DNA from: 55-13 sp964501275
Lineage (GTDB): Bacteria > Armatimonadota > Fimbriimonadia > Fimbriimonadales > Fimbriimonadaceae
NCBI GenBank assembly: GCA_964501275.1
Contig: CAZCSP010000004.1
Location: forward strand, 127,487 to 191,486
Direction of reading: 5' to 3'
Length of the DNA stretch: 64,000 nt
This document shows, piece after piece, positions 49,296-58,926 of the stretch (within the stretch, counting starts at the first letter, position 1; every line of letters starts with the position of its first letter). The notes under the pieces were generated by a model that worked only from the letters and a program-made list of their open reading frames with translations, ran no database searches and was not told where the DNA came from. A program made the position numbers and the translations under genes.

Positions 49296-51946
49296 GGGCG
49301 CTGATTGCGTGTGGTTTGTGGAGTGTGGCCTGTCTCACTATGGCGCAAATTGCCTTTGAGACCGAAGCGCACCGAAAGCCGTCGTTTCAGACGGGCGGGA
49401 ACGTTCTGATCAAGGGCGGACGGATTCTGACGGTAACCAAGGGGACGATTGAGCAGGGCGACATCCTAGTTCGCAATGGAAAGATCGTGCAGATCGCTCC
49501 CTCCATCAACGCCCCGGCGGGAGTCCGAGTGGTGGATGCCAAGGGCAAGGTAGTGGCGCCGGGAATCGTGGATGCGCACATCCACCGAGGCATCGGGGCG
49601 ACCAACGAAGGGTCGGACAGCATTGTGGCGGAGGTACGCATCGGCGATGTGCTGATCCCTTCATCCAAGGCGGTTTGGCAGGCACTAGCTGGGGGCGAAA
49701 CCTCGGGTTTGGCCCTGCATGGAAGCGCGAATGCGGTCGGCGGACAGAGCCAGGTGGTGAAGCTGAAGTACCGACGCCCTACCGAAGAGTACATCGTGGC
49801 GGATGCGCCTCGGATGATCAAGTTCGCCTTAGGTGAGAATGTCACCCGGTCGGGCTCCACCTCACCTACACGCTTCCCGCGCACCCGAATGGGTGTTCAA
49901 GCCCTCTATCGGCGAGGTTTTACCGCTGCCAAGGAGTACATGCAGGCCTGGGACGTTTGGGAGAAGGGCGGGAAGAAGGCTCCCGCTCCCCGACGCGACC
50001 TGCGGCTGGAGGCTTTAGCGGATATTCTGCGCGGCAAGATTTGGGTGCAGTGCCACAGCTACCGGGCCGACGAGATGCTGATGATGGTGAGGCTGAGCCA
50101 GGAGTTTGGCTTCAAGATCGGGGCGATGCAGCATGCGTTGGAGGCTTACAAGATCGCTCCCGAATTGGCAGCGGCAGGCGTAGGCGTCTCCATGTTTGTG
50201 GACAACTGGTCCTTCAAGATCGAGGGCTATGATGCAATCCCCTATAACGCGGCGATCTGCCAGGCGGCAGGGGTTTTGGTTTCGATCAACACCGACGGCG
50301 TCTCCGGTCTGCCTTCAATCGCCATCGACGGGGCAAAGACAATGCGCTACGGCGGCTTCTCCGAAGATCAGGCGATGGCCACCCTCACTATCAACCCTGC
50401 GAAGCAGATCGGCATCGACCATCGCACGGGCAGTTTGGAAGTCGGCAAGGATGGCGACATCGTCATCTGGGACGGGCATCCTTTGAGCGTCTATTCTAAA
50501 GTCCGTATGACGTTCATCGAGGGCGAAATCTACTTCGAGCGGCGCGATCCGCATGGGGTGGACGGGACCAGTGTTCTTAAAACGAAGCTCGATACCAACA
50601 AGAAGACGGCTCCGCTGGCGGTTCGAGAAGGCATGAAGCGATACGCCATCGTGGGCGCGACGATCCACCCGGTGAGCGGGCCGGTGATCGAGGATGGAGC
50701 CGTACTGATCGAGGATGGCAAGATCAAGGCGGTCGGGAAGACGGTGGCGATCCCTCGCGACGCCCTGACCCATGTGATCGACGGCAAAGGCTTGCACGTT
50801 TATCCTGGCTTCTTCGACGCGGGCACTTCGATGGGCCTGCAGGAGATCAGCGGGATCGGGCAGATGGTGGATACAAGCGAACTTGGCGGCTTCCAGCCCG
50901 ACCTGATCGCCGCGACGGCCATGCAACCCCAGAGCGAACACTTCCCGGTGTCGCGCGGCGGCGGCGTCTTGACGACTCTGACCCGGCCCACCGGCGGCAC
51001 GATCAGTGGGCAAGCCTCGGTGGTGAATACCTTTGGCTGGACCACGGAGCAGATGGCGGTCGGCCCCAGATTCCTCACCATCAACTATCCTGGCGCGGGC
51101 ACTCCATTTGGGTTCAATCCCGATCTCGCCTGCTGTTCTGATTTCGACCTGCTCAACGGTGAATATAACCCGTGGGTGCTTCCGCACAAGCATGAGGATG
51201 GCGACGATCATGAGCCGATGGGCGCTCTCCAAGGCGGTGGAGGCGGCCAGGGTGCGGGCTCTATCAGCGAGCTTGAGAGTTGGATCACCCGGGCAAAGGA
51301 GTATGAGGCGAAGAAGGGAACCATTCCCGTTGATCTGAGTTTGGAAGCAATGCTTCCCTATGTGAACGGTCAAGCTCCTGTGCTATTGAGGGTGCGGTCG
51401 GCTTCGTCGATTCGCAGCGCGGTGGCCTTCGCTGAGAAGAACGGGCTCAAGGTGGTCTTGGCGGGTGCGCCGGATGCATGGAAGGAAGCCAAGCTGTTGG
51501 CGGACAAGAAGATCCCCGTCCTCATCAACCCCGCCGGTCTCAGCACCCTCTCTGCAAACCTCCCGGTCAATGACTGGGATCCCTACGACACTCCCTTCGC
51601 GCTTCCGGCATTACTGAAGCGGGCGGGCGTGAAGTTTGCATTCCAGGGCGAGAATAATTCTGCCGCCTTCAACCTACCCGTGCGGGTAGGGCAATCGTGC
51701 GGATATGGCCTCTCCTCTGAGGCCGCGATCCGGGCGATGACCCTGGATGCGGCGGAGATTCTGGGAGTCGGTCAACTGCTAGGCTCGATTGATGTGGGCA
51801 AGATGGGCAACCTCGTGATCTCTGACGGCGACCCGATGGAGATGACCTCCAACATCGTCGGCGTCTTTGTGGCCGGCAAGCCGATTCCCTTGGAGTCTAG
51901 GCACACGCGGTTGCGGGATCAGTGGTCGAAGCGGCTGAAGGACTGA
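49292..51946 (+). CDS. large secreted amidohydrolase (two domains)
   Basis: An 884-aa exported protein with two amidohydrolase-like halves. The first has IKGGRILTVTKGTIEQGDIL, then metal motif VDAHIHRG with HIH, a second His in WVQCHSYRADE, AMQHALEAYK, and STDGVSGLPS-like NTDGVSG. The second half (from residue ~450, YAIVGATIHPVSGPVIEDGA, then HVYPGFFDAGTSMG) lacks the HxH, ending ILGVGQLLGSIDVGKMGNLVI. So one half is probably catalytic and one structural. It is the second gene of a coupled pair with 48054-49295. Substrate unknown; peptide or cyclic amide compounds are plausible. Confidence 0.85.
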   Translation: MRALIACGLWSVACLTMAQIAFETEAHRKPSFQTGGNVLIKGGRILTVTKGTIEQGDILVRNGKIVQIAPSINAPAGVRVVDAKGKVVAPGIVDAHIHRGIGATNEGSDSIVAEVRIGDVLIPSSKAVWQALAGGETSGLALHGSANAVGGQSQVVKLKYRRPTEEYIVADAPRMIKFALGENVTRSGSTSPTRFPRTRMGVQALYRRGFTAAKEYMQAWDVWEKGGKKAPAPRRDLRLEALADILRGKIWVQCHSYRADEMLMMVRLSQEFGFKIGAMQHALEAYKIAPELAAAGVGVSMFVDNWSFKIEGYDAIPYNAAICQAAGVLVSINTDGVSGLPSIAIDGAKTMRYGGFSEDQAMATLTINPAKQIGIDHRTGSLEVGKDGDIVIWDGHPLSVYSKVRMTFIEGEIYFERRDPHGVDGTSVLKTKLDTNKKTAPLAVREGMKRYAIVGATIHPVSGPVIEDGAVLIEDGKIKAVGKTVAIPRDALTHVIDGKGLHVYPGFFDAGTSMGLQEISGIGQMVDTSELGGFQPDLIAATAMQPQSEHFPVSRGGGVLTTLTRPTGGTISGQASVVNTFGWTTEQMAVGPRFLTINYPGAGTPFGFNPDLACCSDFDLLNGEYNPWVLPHKHEDGDDHEPMGALQGGGGGQGAGSISELESWITRAKEYEAKKGTIPVDLSLEAMLPYVNGQAPVLLRVRSASSIRSAVAFAEKNGLKVVLAGAPDAWKEAKLLADKKIPVLINPAGLSTLSANLPVNDWDPYDTPFALPALLKRAGVKFAFQGENNSAAFNLPVRVGQSCGYGLSSEAAIRAMTLDAAEILGVGQLLGSIDVGKMGNLVISDGDPMEMTSNIVGVFVAGKPIPLESRHTRLRDQWSKRLKD

Positions 51947-51948
51947 GA

Positions 51949-52045
51949 CGGCCTTGCGGCATTACGGCATTGGGTTTGCGGGTTTCGGAAGAAGTCGACC
52001 CAACGCCGTAACGCCCGATGCCGCCATACCGTCACACCGTCCGCC
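51949..52045. repeat. word palindrome (cggcattacggcattgggt type)
   Basis: The left arm is gcggcattacggcattgggt and following. The right arm is cccaacgccgtaacgcccga then tgccgccataccgtcacac. It lies between the amidohydrolase and radC-like genes. Confidence 0.7.
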
Positions 52046-52714
52046 ATGCCACAATCCCTGGCAATGAGCGATCCGGTAGAGCGGGTGAAGTATGGCGGGG
52101 TGGGAGCGGCTTCGATGATCGACCTTTTGGCCGTCGCCTTCTCGCGCTGTGAGAACGACGCCAAAGACGCCGAGCCGACGGCTCGCCAAATCCTTCAACG
52201 CTACGACAAGCTCACCGCCCTCGCCGACGCGGGGGCGCAGGATTTGGGCGAGATCACGGGGTTCGACCCGTTCGAGGTCCTTCGCGCCAAGTCGCTGATC
52301 GAAATTGGACGTCGGGTGGGGAGTGCGGGGCGGGGGGAGTTGGATGAGATCGACGTTCCCGAGGACGTCTATCGACGGCTCAGTCACCTGCGAACCGAGA
52401 AACGGGAGCATTTTGTGGTGGTCCTCCTAGACTCCAAAGGCCAAATCCAGCGGATCGCCCCGGTCCACATCGGTACGGTCAACATGAGTCTGGTTGGGGG
52501 GCGGGAGGTTTTTCGGGAGGCGGTTCGAGATGGGGCGGCTTCTATCATCGTGGCCCACAACCACCCCAGCGGCGATCCCACGCCGAGCCCGGAGGATATC
52601 GACGTCACCAAGAAGCTGGCTGAGATTGGGAGGCTGCTGGATATCCCGCTGCTCGACCACATCATCATCGGCTACAACCGGTTTACCAGCATGGAGAGGA
52701 AGGGACTGATATGA
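52046..52714 (+). CDS. radC: RadC-like JAB-domain protein
   Basis: A 222-aa RadC family protein. An N-terminal helix-hairpin-helix-like part (LADAGAQDLGEITGFDPFEVLRAKSLIEIGR) is followed by the MPN/JAB metalloprotease-like domain with VAHNHPSGDPTPSPEDIDVTKKL, holding the HxH...S...D ligands. Despite the name, its role is not settled. The start could be ATG 52064 (MSDPVERV) rather than 52046. It overlaps the translin-like gene by 4 bp, so the two are coupled. Confidence 0.9.
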   Translation: MPQSLAMSDPVERVKYGGVGAASMIDLLAVAFSRCENDAKDAEPTARQILQRYDKLTALADAGAQDLGEITGFDPFEVLRAKSLIEIGRRVGSAGRGELDEIDVPEDVYRRLSHLRTEKREHFVVVLLDSKGQIQRIAPVHIGTVNMSLVGGREVFREAVRDGAASIIVAHNHPSGDPTPSPEDIDVTKKLAEIGRLLDIPLLDHIIIGYNRFTSMERKGLI

Positions 52715-53355
52715 GCGGGAATTGGGAGAATATCGTGGGCGAATTGAAGGAGCGAGCGCAGGGGATGCACCAGGGGCGGGAGGCGGGTTTGGTTCAATGC
52801 CGGGCTCTCATCCAATGCTCCTCCAAGTGCATCCGCCATATCCACCGCCACCAGTTTGAGGAGGCGGCCCGTTTACTAGGAGAGGCGAAGGCGATCGCCG
52901 CCAAGGCCCGCGAGGCGCTCCAGCCGTTCCCAGAGCTGTACCATGCGGGCTACCTGCAGGATGCGGAGAAGGAGATGGTGGAGGCGGCAGCGGTCTTGGC
53001 GATTGTGGAAGACCGCCCCTATCCCACACCCCAGGAACTAGGCGCCGGTCCCATGAGCTATCTGAACGGGATGGGCGAGGCGGCGAGCGAGGTTCGTCGC
53101 TACTGTCTGGACGAGATGCGGCGTGGCAACTTGGCTAAAGCAGAGACGATCTTGGTTCAGATGGAGACGATCTACGACGACCTGATCACGTTCGACTTCC
53201 CAGACGCCATGACCGGTGGCCTGCGTCGAACCTGCGACGCCCTCAGAGCCGTGATCGAAAGAACCCGAAGCGACCTTACGGCGACCGTGACCCAGCAGGC
53301 TTTGGTGGAGGAGTTGCGGGCGACGAGGGAAGGCTTGAGGAGCCGGGAGTCTTAG
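52711..53355 (+). CDS. translin-family protein
   Basis: A 214-aa all-helical protein matching the translin fold: CSSKCIRHIHRHQFEEAARLLGEAK, AGYLQDAEKEMVEAAAVLAIVED, GAGPMSYLNGMGEAASEVRRYCLDEM, and the family end FPDAMTGGLRRTCDALRAVIERTRSDLT. Translin/TRAX oligomers bind RNA and single-stranded DNA, and TRAX is a ribonuclease in eukaryotic C3PO. I cannot place TRAX-type acidic catalytic residues with confidence, so nuclease activity is open. It starts within the radC-like stop codon (ATGA), and the rhamnosidase gene follows 9 bp later. Confidence 0.85.
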   Translation: MSGNWENIVGELKERAQGMHQGREAGLVQCRALIQCSSKCIRHIHRHQFEEAARLLGEAKAIAAKAREALQPFPELYHAGYLQDAEKEMVEAAAVLAIVEDRPYPTPQELGAGPMSYLNGMGEAASEVRRYCLDEMRRGNLAKAETILVQMETIYDDLITFDFPDAMTGGLRRTCDALRAVIERTRSDLTATVTQQALVEELRATREGLRSRES

Positions 53356-53364
53356 CCGAATCCC

Positions 53365-56187
53365 ATGTGGTCTTTGGTCTTGGCGGCGGCGATGATGCAG
53401 ACCGACGATCCGTTCCGAGGGGCCAAGTGGCTGACGGTTTCACGCCTGAGCCACGCCATCGAGCAGGCGCAGTGGATTTGGGTCCAGAAGCCGGGTGGAC
53501 CTCCGCCTACCAAGTCCGGCGCTGAGGCTGGATTGGTGAGGCTTGCCCGCACTTGGGAGCTTGATGAGAAGCCCGATACCGCCACCGTTTCCTTTGCCGC
53601 CGACAACTCGGCGACGTTGAAGATCAATGGACGGGAAGTGGGGAGGTCGAACTCTTGGAGCCAGCTCGCGAAGTTCGACGTCGCCGCTTTTCTGGTGAAG
53701 GGGACAAACCTGTTGGAGGTCGAGGCGGTAAACGACCCGGGGTCGAACATCCTGAATCCGGCGGGATTTATCCTCGGGGCGGAGGCAAAGCTTCCTCAAG
53801 GGAGAGAGGTTTCTTTGCTGACTGATGGTTCTTGGACCAGTCCCGATGGGAAGGTGACCGTGGTTGGCCCCTACTCCTCGGAGCCTTGGCGTCTGGCCAA
53901 GGCCGACGTTCCTGCTCCCTACTTCCAGCGGGGTTTCTACATCCCGCCCATTTCGCTGATACGAGGTTTAACAATCATCCAGAAGGCCAGGATCAAGGTC
54001 GTCGGGATTGGCCACTACGACCTCTTCATCAATGGCAAACGCCAAGGCCAAGGCCGCCTCAACCAGCCCTGGTCGCAATACGACAAGACGCTCTACTGGC
54101 AGGAGTTCGATGTCACGGAGGATATCAAGTCGGGGGAAAACACGATCACCATTCAGTTGGCAAACAGCTTCTACCGCGTTGCGGCTCCGCCTCCCGGACG
54201 TTACACAAAGGGTGATGCGATGCCAGATTTCAGTGGCAATAATCCCTTTCTTCTCTATGTGGGGATGGATATCGATGCCTGGCGTAACGAGCGAATTCGT
54301 ATCGTGAGCGATGAGAACTGGCGGTACTGGAACGGCTCCTATCGGCTCTCCCACATCTTTGCCGGAGAAGACTACGAGAACGTTCCGTTCGCGAAAATCG
54401 GGGGCGGCAGTCGGCCCGTGATCGTCGAGAGCCCCAAGGCCGAACTTCGCAAGATGGACTGGCCCGAGATTCGGGCCAAGGAGACTTGGTACGCCAAGGA
54501 GATCAAGAACCCCAAGCCGGGAGTTTGGACTTATGCGTTTCCGCAAAATGCGTCCGCCATCCTGCGATTCACTGTCAAAGGCAAGGCAGGGCAGACGGTG
54601 AAATTCCGCCCGTCGGAGGCGATGAACGAGCAGGGCGAAGCGGTGCAATTGAATCTGTGGGGCGGGGAAGCCTCCTGCTCCTACACTCTGGGGAGCGACC
54701 GGGCGGAACAGCATGAGTGGCGGTTTTGGTACCACGGATTCCAGTTTGTGGAGATGACCGGAGCCGTGCCCGCCGGGAAGCCGAATCCTGACAATCTGCC
54801 AGTGGTGCAGTCGCTCCAGATGGTGCATATCCGCACCGACAACCCGGAGATCGGCTCCTTCCAGACCTCCAGTGATCTCTACAACAAAACCCATCAGCTC
54901 ATCGACTGGGCGATGAAGTCGAACATGAGCTACGTGATGACCGACTGCCCCCATCGGGAGAAGCTGGGCTGGCTGGAGCAGGTGCATCTGCTCTTCCCGA
55001 CCTTCGCCTATCGATACGAGGCACAGGCCTGGTTCCACAAGATCGCGCGAGACATTCGGGATGCGCAGATGCCGGACGGACGTATCACGACCGTGGCTCC
55101 CGACTACCTGATGTTGCCTCCAGAGAACCCCTTCAAGTTCACGGTGGAGTGGGGCGCGGCGGGGGTGCTGATGCCTTGGCAAGCCTATCAGTGGTATGGC
55201 GATGAACGCTTCCTGAGCGAAAACTATGAGTCGATGAAACGGTTCATCGACTGGATATTTGCCAACTCCAAGGACGGCCTCGCTCCTCCTGGGCTGGGCG
55301 ACTGGTACGACTATGGCCATGGGCAGGGGCCAGGGCCAAGCCGGTACACGCCGACTGACCTGACTTCAACCGCGACGTGGGCGATGTGCGTGGAGGCGGT
55401 GGCTTCGGCGGCGGAGATTCTTGGCAAGAGCGGGGAGGCTCAGGACTACCGGCAGAAGTGGCAGAGCATCAAACAGGCGTTCCTGGCCAAGTTCTATGAC
55501 CCGGCCAAAAAGCAGTTCAAGAACTCGGGAAGCGTCCAAACGGGCCACACGATGGCGCTCTGCGCGAACCTCGTCCCGGAAGCCGACCGGGCCGCCGTGC
55601 TCCAGGCGATGATCGACGAACTGAAAGGGCGCGGCTACCAGCAGACTTCGGGTGATATTGGACACTTGTTCTTCATCCGAGCCTTGGCCGAGGCCGGGCG
55701 GTCGGATGTTTTGCACAAGGTTTATAGCCGGACCAGCGTGGGTTCCTACGGAGGCATCTTGGCGAAGGGGCTGACCGCAATGCCGGAGAGTTGGGATGCG
55801 TTGACCGTCGGGAGCAACTCGCTCAACCACTGCATGTTGGGCCATGTGATGGAGTGGTTCTACGGGTGGGTGCTGGGCATTCGCCAGGCTCCGGATTCCG
55901 TTGGTTGGCGGCACATTCTGATCGCCCCGGAACCAGGCGACCTCATCGACGCCAAGGGCGGAACGTCTACGGTGCAGGGCCGAATCGACGTGGAATGGAG
56001 GCGGACGGGACACGACTTCTGGCTTTCGGTGGAGGTTCCGCAAGGGGCGAAGGCGACGGTTGTTTTGCCCGTCAAGTCTGCGACCTTGAACGTCGATGGA
56101 AAAACCGTTCCCGCCAAGCCCGGCAACTTTGGACGCGCTTCGGTGGAAGTCGGGTCGGGGAATCACATCATTCGATTCGACGCCTAG
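53365..56187 (+). CDS. alpha-L-rhamnosidase-type glycoside hydrolase (GH78)
   Basis: A 940-aa protein. An N-terminal beta-sandwich/carbohydrate-binding segment (TATVSFAADNSATLKINGREVG) is followed by a second sandwich (YDLFINGKRQGQGRLNQPWSQYDKTLYWQEFDV). The (alpha/alpha)6 catalytic barrel then shows MTDCPHREKLGWLEQVHL, DGRITTVAPDYL, GDWYDYG, and ESWDALTVGSNSLNHCMLGHVMEWFY. These are standard GH78 landmarks with acidic residues in the TDCPHREK and GDWYD regions. A short hydrophobic start (SLVLAAAMMQ) may be a weak signal peptide. It precedes the NamZ-like gene by 19 bp. Confidence 0.93.
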   Translation: MWSLVLAAAMMQTDDPFRGAKWLTVSRLSHAIEQAQWIWVQKPGGPPPTKSGAEAGLVRLARTWELDEKPDTATVSFAADNSATLKINGREVGRSNSWSQLAKFDVAAFLVKGTNLLEVEAVNDPGSNILNPAGFILGAEAKLPQGREVSLLTDGSWTSPDGKVTVVGPYSSEPWRLAKADVPAPYFQRGFYIPPISLIRGLTIIQKARIKVVGIGHYDLFINGKRQGQGRLNQPWSQYDKTLYWQEFDVTEDIKSGENTITIQLANSFYRVAAPPPGRYTKGDAMPDFSGNNPFLLYVGMDIDAWRNERIRIVSDENWRYWNGSYRLSHIFAGEDYENVPFAKIGGGSRPVIVESPKAELRKMDWPEIRAKETWYAKEIKNPKPGVWTYAFPQNASAILRFTVKGKAGQTVKFRPSEAMNEQGEAVQLNLWGGEASCSYTLGSDRAEQHEWRFWYHGFQFVEMTGAVPAGKPNPDNLPVVQSLQMVHIRTDNPEIGSFQTSSDLYNKTHQLIDWAMKSNMSYVMTDCPHREKLGWLEQVHLLFPTFAYRYEAQAWFHKIARDIRDAQMPDGRITTVAPDYLMLPPENPFKFTVEWGAAGVLMPWQAYQWYGDERFLSENYESMKRFIDWIFANSKDGLAPPGLGDWYDYGHGQGPGPSRYTPTDLTSTATWAMCVEAVASAAEILGKSGEAQDYRQKWQSIKQAFLAKFYDPAKKQFKNSGSVQTGHTMALCANLVPEADRAAVLQAMIDELKGRGYQQTSGDIGHLFFIRALAEAGRSDVLHKVYSRTSVGSYGGILAKGLTAMPESWDALTVGSNSLNHCMLGHVMEWFYGWVLGIRQAPDSVGWRHILIAPEPGDLIDAKGGTSTVQGRIDVEWRRTGHDFWLSVEVPQGAKATVVLPVKSATLNVDGKTVPAKPGNFGRASVEVGSGNHIIRFDA

Positions 56188-56206
56188 GGACGGGTAACCT
56201 CCCGCC

Positions 56207-57403
56207 ATGCTGACCGGCGCTTTGTTCAGCCTTGTCCTGATGAACGCCCCGATTCAACACCGCAACGGCTCGACTCTTACCGGAATCGATGTGTTGGCTC
56301 AGCAAGGGTTTCGACCTTTACTTGGCAAGCGGGTGGGGTTGATTACCAACCATACCGGGCTGGATCGTGAGGGGCGGCGGACGATTGACACCCTAATCGC
56401 GGGCGGGGTGAAGCTGACGGCCCTATTCTCGCCCGAGCATGGCTTTGCGGGAACCGAGGACCGGGGCGGGTTGGGGGATGTGGTGGATACGAAAACCGGC
56501 CTGAAGGTGTTCAGCCTCTATGGCGAGACCAAGCGGCCAACCCCCGAGATGCTGAAAGATCTGGACGCGCTGGTGTTCGATATCGCGGATGTCGGGGTGA
56601 GGTTTTACACCTATGAGACCACGATGGCTTATGGGATGGAGGAGGCAGCTAAGGCCAAGATCGCCTACTTCGTCCTGGATCGCCCGAATCCGGTGAACGG
56701 GTTGCGGGTGGAGGGGCCGCTGTTGGATGAAGGGAACATCTCTTTCGCCGGCTATCACCCTGGTACCCCGGCGAGGCACGGCATGACGATGGGCGAACTG
56801 GCGCGGATGTTCAACGCCGAGCGAAAGATTGGGGCCAACCTGACGGTGATCGAGATGAAGGACTGGCGGCGGAGCGACTGGTTCGACTCCACCGGCCTCG
56901 CCTGGGTGAACCCGTCGCCCAATATGCGAAGCCTGAAGGCCGCGATCCTCTATCCTGGAGTTTGCCTCATCGAGTTCGCGCCGAATATCTCGGTGGGCCG
57001 GGGAACGGATTCACCCTTTGAGCAGATCGGCGGGGATTTCATCAAAGGGCGCGAATTGGCGACGTACCTCAATGGGCGGAAGCTGGCGGGCCTGAGGTTC
57101 TATGCCACCAGTTTCACTCCCACCGAGTCGCGGTTCAGGGGACAGCATATCGAGGGCATCCGCATCGAGATCACAGACCGAGAGCGGGTGGAGTCGGTGC
57201 GCCTGGGAATCGAACTCGCCTGCGCGTTGGAGAGGCTGTATCCGAACAAGGTGGACTGGTCCACCGCCAAGAAGCTGATCGGGAGCGACGATACGGTGAG
57301 GCGGATCGACGCGGGCGAGGACCCCTTGGCGATCATGAAGACCCTGGAGGGGCCGCTTGCCGAGTTCAAGAAGATACGCGCGAAGTATCTGATCTACCGT
57401 TAG
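56207..57403 (+). CDS. DUF1343 / NamZ-like exo-N-acetylmuramidase
   Basis: A 398-aa exported protein of DUF1343, whose Bacillus member NamZ removes N-acetylmuramic acid from peptidoglycan ends. Motifs are GKRVGLITNHTGLDREGR, FSPEHGFAG, DIADVGVRFYTYETTMAYGMEEA, LDRPNPVNG, MTMGELARMFN, and NISVGRGTDSPFEQIG. The start ATG 56207 has a weak hydrophobic leader (GALFSLVLMNA). It lies just downstream of the rhamnosidase gene on the same strand. Likely role: cell-wall or muropeptide recycling. Confidence 0.9.
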   Translation: MLTGALFSLVLMNAPIQHRNGSTLTGIDVLAQQGFRPLLGKRVGLITNHTGLDREGRRTIDTLIAGGVKLTALFSPEHGFAGTEDRGGLGDVVDTKTGLKVFSLYGETKRPTPEMLKDLDALVFDIADVGVRFYTYETTMAYGMEEAAKAKIAYFVLDRPNPVNGLRVEGPLLDEGNISFAGYHPGTPARHGMTMGELARMFNAERKIGANLTVIEMKDWRRSDWFDSTGLAWVNPSPNMRSLKAAILYPGVCLIEFAPNISVGRGTDSPFEQIGGDFIKGRELATYLNGRKLAGLRFYATSFTPTESRFRGQHIEGIRIEITDRERVESVRLGIELACALERLYPNKVDWSTAKKLIGSDDTVRRIDAGEDPLAIMKTLEGPLAEFKKIRAKYLIYR

Positions 57404-57494
57404 TGGCGCTAACCTGGATTATTCATGGCAGGTTAAAATCGTGCGCAGACTGCATCTCCATTGTCGAACTTCAGTATCGGGATCGACCGTATCC

Positions 57495-57580
57495 CTTCGG
57501 TGGCCCTCTGTGCTTTTCTGTGGTTCTTGCAATTGGCTGGGGATGAAACCACCGAAGACCGCCGAGGATCACCGAAGGAT
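57495..57580. repeat. ttcggtggccctctgtg palindrome, copy 2
   Basis: The left arm cttcggtggccctctgtgct continues to tctgtggttct. The right arm is aaaccaccgaagaccgccga then ggatcaccgaagg. It shares the left arm almost exactly with 41138-41175. No gene is seen between 57404 and 57617. Confidence 0.7.
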
Positions 57581-57617
57581 GCCGAATGCCTAAGTGGATG
57601 ATCAAGAATTATCCAGG

Positions 57618-58880
57618 CTAAGGCGGTGGAATGGCGTCGTTGTCTCTTTGCCTGTAGGTGAGACCGATTTCGCCTGTCTCTTTGGAGCCTTTGCTGTAAA
57701 CGCGGAAGCCTGCGCCCTGCACCTCATATTGAAACGGCTCGTTGGCGAGGGGGTCGTGCCTTAGTTTTTCGTCAACGGCCTCGGATAGCAATGTCGGCAG
57801 GCGGTCGTGCTCCCACTTGAACTCCACGACCGCCGCGGCGAGGCCGATGAGGCGGATTTGGGTTCGGTTGCGGACTTCATGCCGTCCCAAATTGGCATGA
57901 GGCCGGGAGAAGCTATCCCGGAGGTATGCGGCAAGGTCGGCGGTATTGCGGATGGTGGATGTCTCGGCTTGATGGGAGTGCTCGGCGTCAACGAACACGC
58001 CCCACTCAGACTCAGGCCTTTGGTAGAGGGCGGCCAATTGCTCGCGGAGGCGGTCGGTCAGCCGGACGCACTCAGCGATGGCTTGTCGCCGTTCGGCAGG
58101 GGAGAGCCGCTTGACCATTGCGGTGACGGATCGTTGAATCTCGGAGCCCTCCTCGGGAGCGTCGGCAGAAGCGGAAATGGCCGCCACCTGGGCGGTGAAG
58201 TAGCTCTCGGCAAGGGCGGAGTTTCTCTCGATTAGCCGCAGGGCTAACGGTTTGCCGGTGAGAAGCTTGACCGACAGGGAGTGAATGAGTTGCGCGTCAG
58301 GGAGGGAGAGGTTTGGGAGGACGCTTTCGATGAAGGCAAAGACGTTCTCGTGGATGATCACGCCGATAAAGCGACCCAGCACGGAGCCCCCGCCGATGTT
58401 GTGCCCCAACGTGGCGGCCTCAACCAGCAACTGGGTTCCCCGGCCCGATTGCCCCTCAGCGAACGCAACGTAGCTGGCGGCGATAAGGAGCGATCCGAGC
58501 GCTGGCATCGGCCGCATCTCGGGGAATCTGTCGTTCCAATCCACCTTGACGCGGGGATCGAAGACGGGCTTTTTGTTGCCTCGCGCGACCAAGTCGATGG
58601 CTTTCCCGCCGAGCTTGACGGCCTCTCGGCGGAGCCCAAGGATGTTGGAGGCTTCGTGTTTCTTCGCAAGCTGGTACTCGGGGCCTTGGCTCTCGATCGT
58701 TTGGCGAATCCGGTCGGGCGTGGCGGTCAGAAGGAAGGAGATCTGTGGATCGCGAACGATGTCGCAGGCCATCAGGTATTCCTCATACCCGTTGTTGCCA
58801 GTCGGGTTGGGGATGATCTGCTGAAGCAGGGAAGGGCCTTGCTGGGCGAGCGCGAGACAGGCGACAAAGAGCGTGACCAC
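57618..58880 (-). CDS. secreted hypothetical protein, paralogue 1
   Basis: A 420-aa exported protein: signal MVTLFVACLALAQQ, then IIPNPTGNNGYEEYLMACDIV, a long helical middle (AVKLGGKAIDLVARGNKKPVFDPR), and a C-terminal segment (VVEFKWEHDRLPTLLSEAVDE, FQYEVQGAGFRVYSKGSKETG) that resembles the globular end of pseudopilin-like or planctomycete orphan proteins. It ends in PPP. GTG 58880 has TAGGAT ending 7 nt upstream (leaderless). It is a clear paralogue of 59591-60901. Function unknown. Confidence 0.8.
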   Translation of the reverse strand: MVTLFVACLALAQQGPSLLQQIIPNPTGNNGYEEYLMACDIVRDPQISFLLTATPDRIRQTIESQGPEYQLAKKHEASNILGLRREAVKLGGKAIDLVARGNKKPVFDPRVKVDWNDRFPEMRPMPALGSLLIAASYVAFAEGQSGRGTQLLVEAATLGHNIGGGSVLGRFIGVIIHENVFAFIESVLPNLSLPDAQLIHSLSVKLLTGKPLALRLIERNSALAESYFTAQVAAISASADAPEEGSEIQRSVTAMVKRLSPAERRQAIAECVRLTDRLREQLAALYQRPESEWGVFVDAEHSHQAETSTIRNTADLAAYLRDSFSRPHANLGRHEVRNRTQIRLIGLAAAVVEFKWEHDRLPTLLSEAVDEKLRHDPLANEPFQYEVQGAGFRVYSKGSKETGEIGLTYRQRDNDAIPPP

Positions 58881-58887
58881 GCTTCAT

Positions 58888-58893
58888 ATCCTA
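58888..58893 (-). promoter_or_regulatory. -10 box of paralogue 1
   Basis: TAGGAT on the minus strand ends 7 nt before GTG 58880. Confidence 0.4.
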
Positions 58894-58926
58894 CACCGGG
58901 AAACTGAGTCCTCGAAAAATCGTTGG

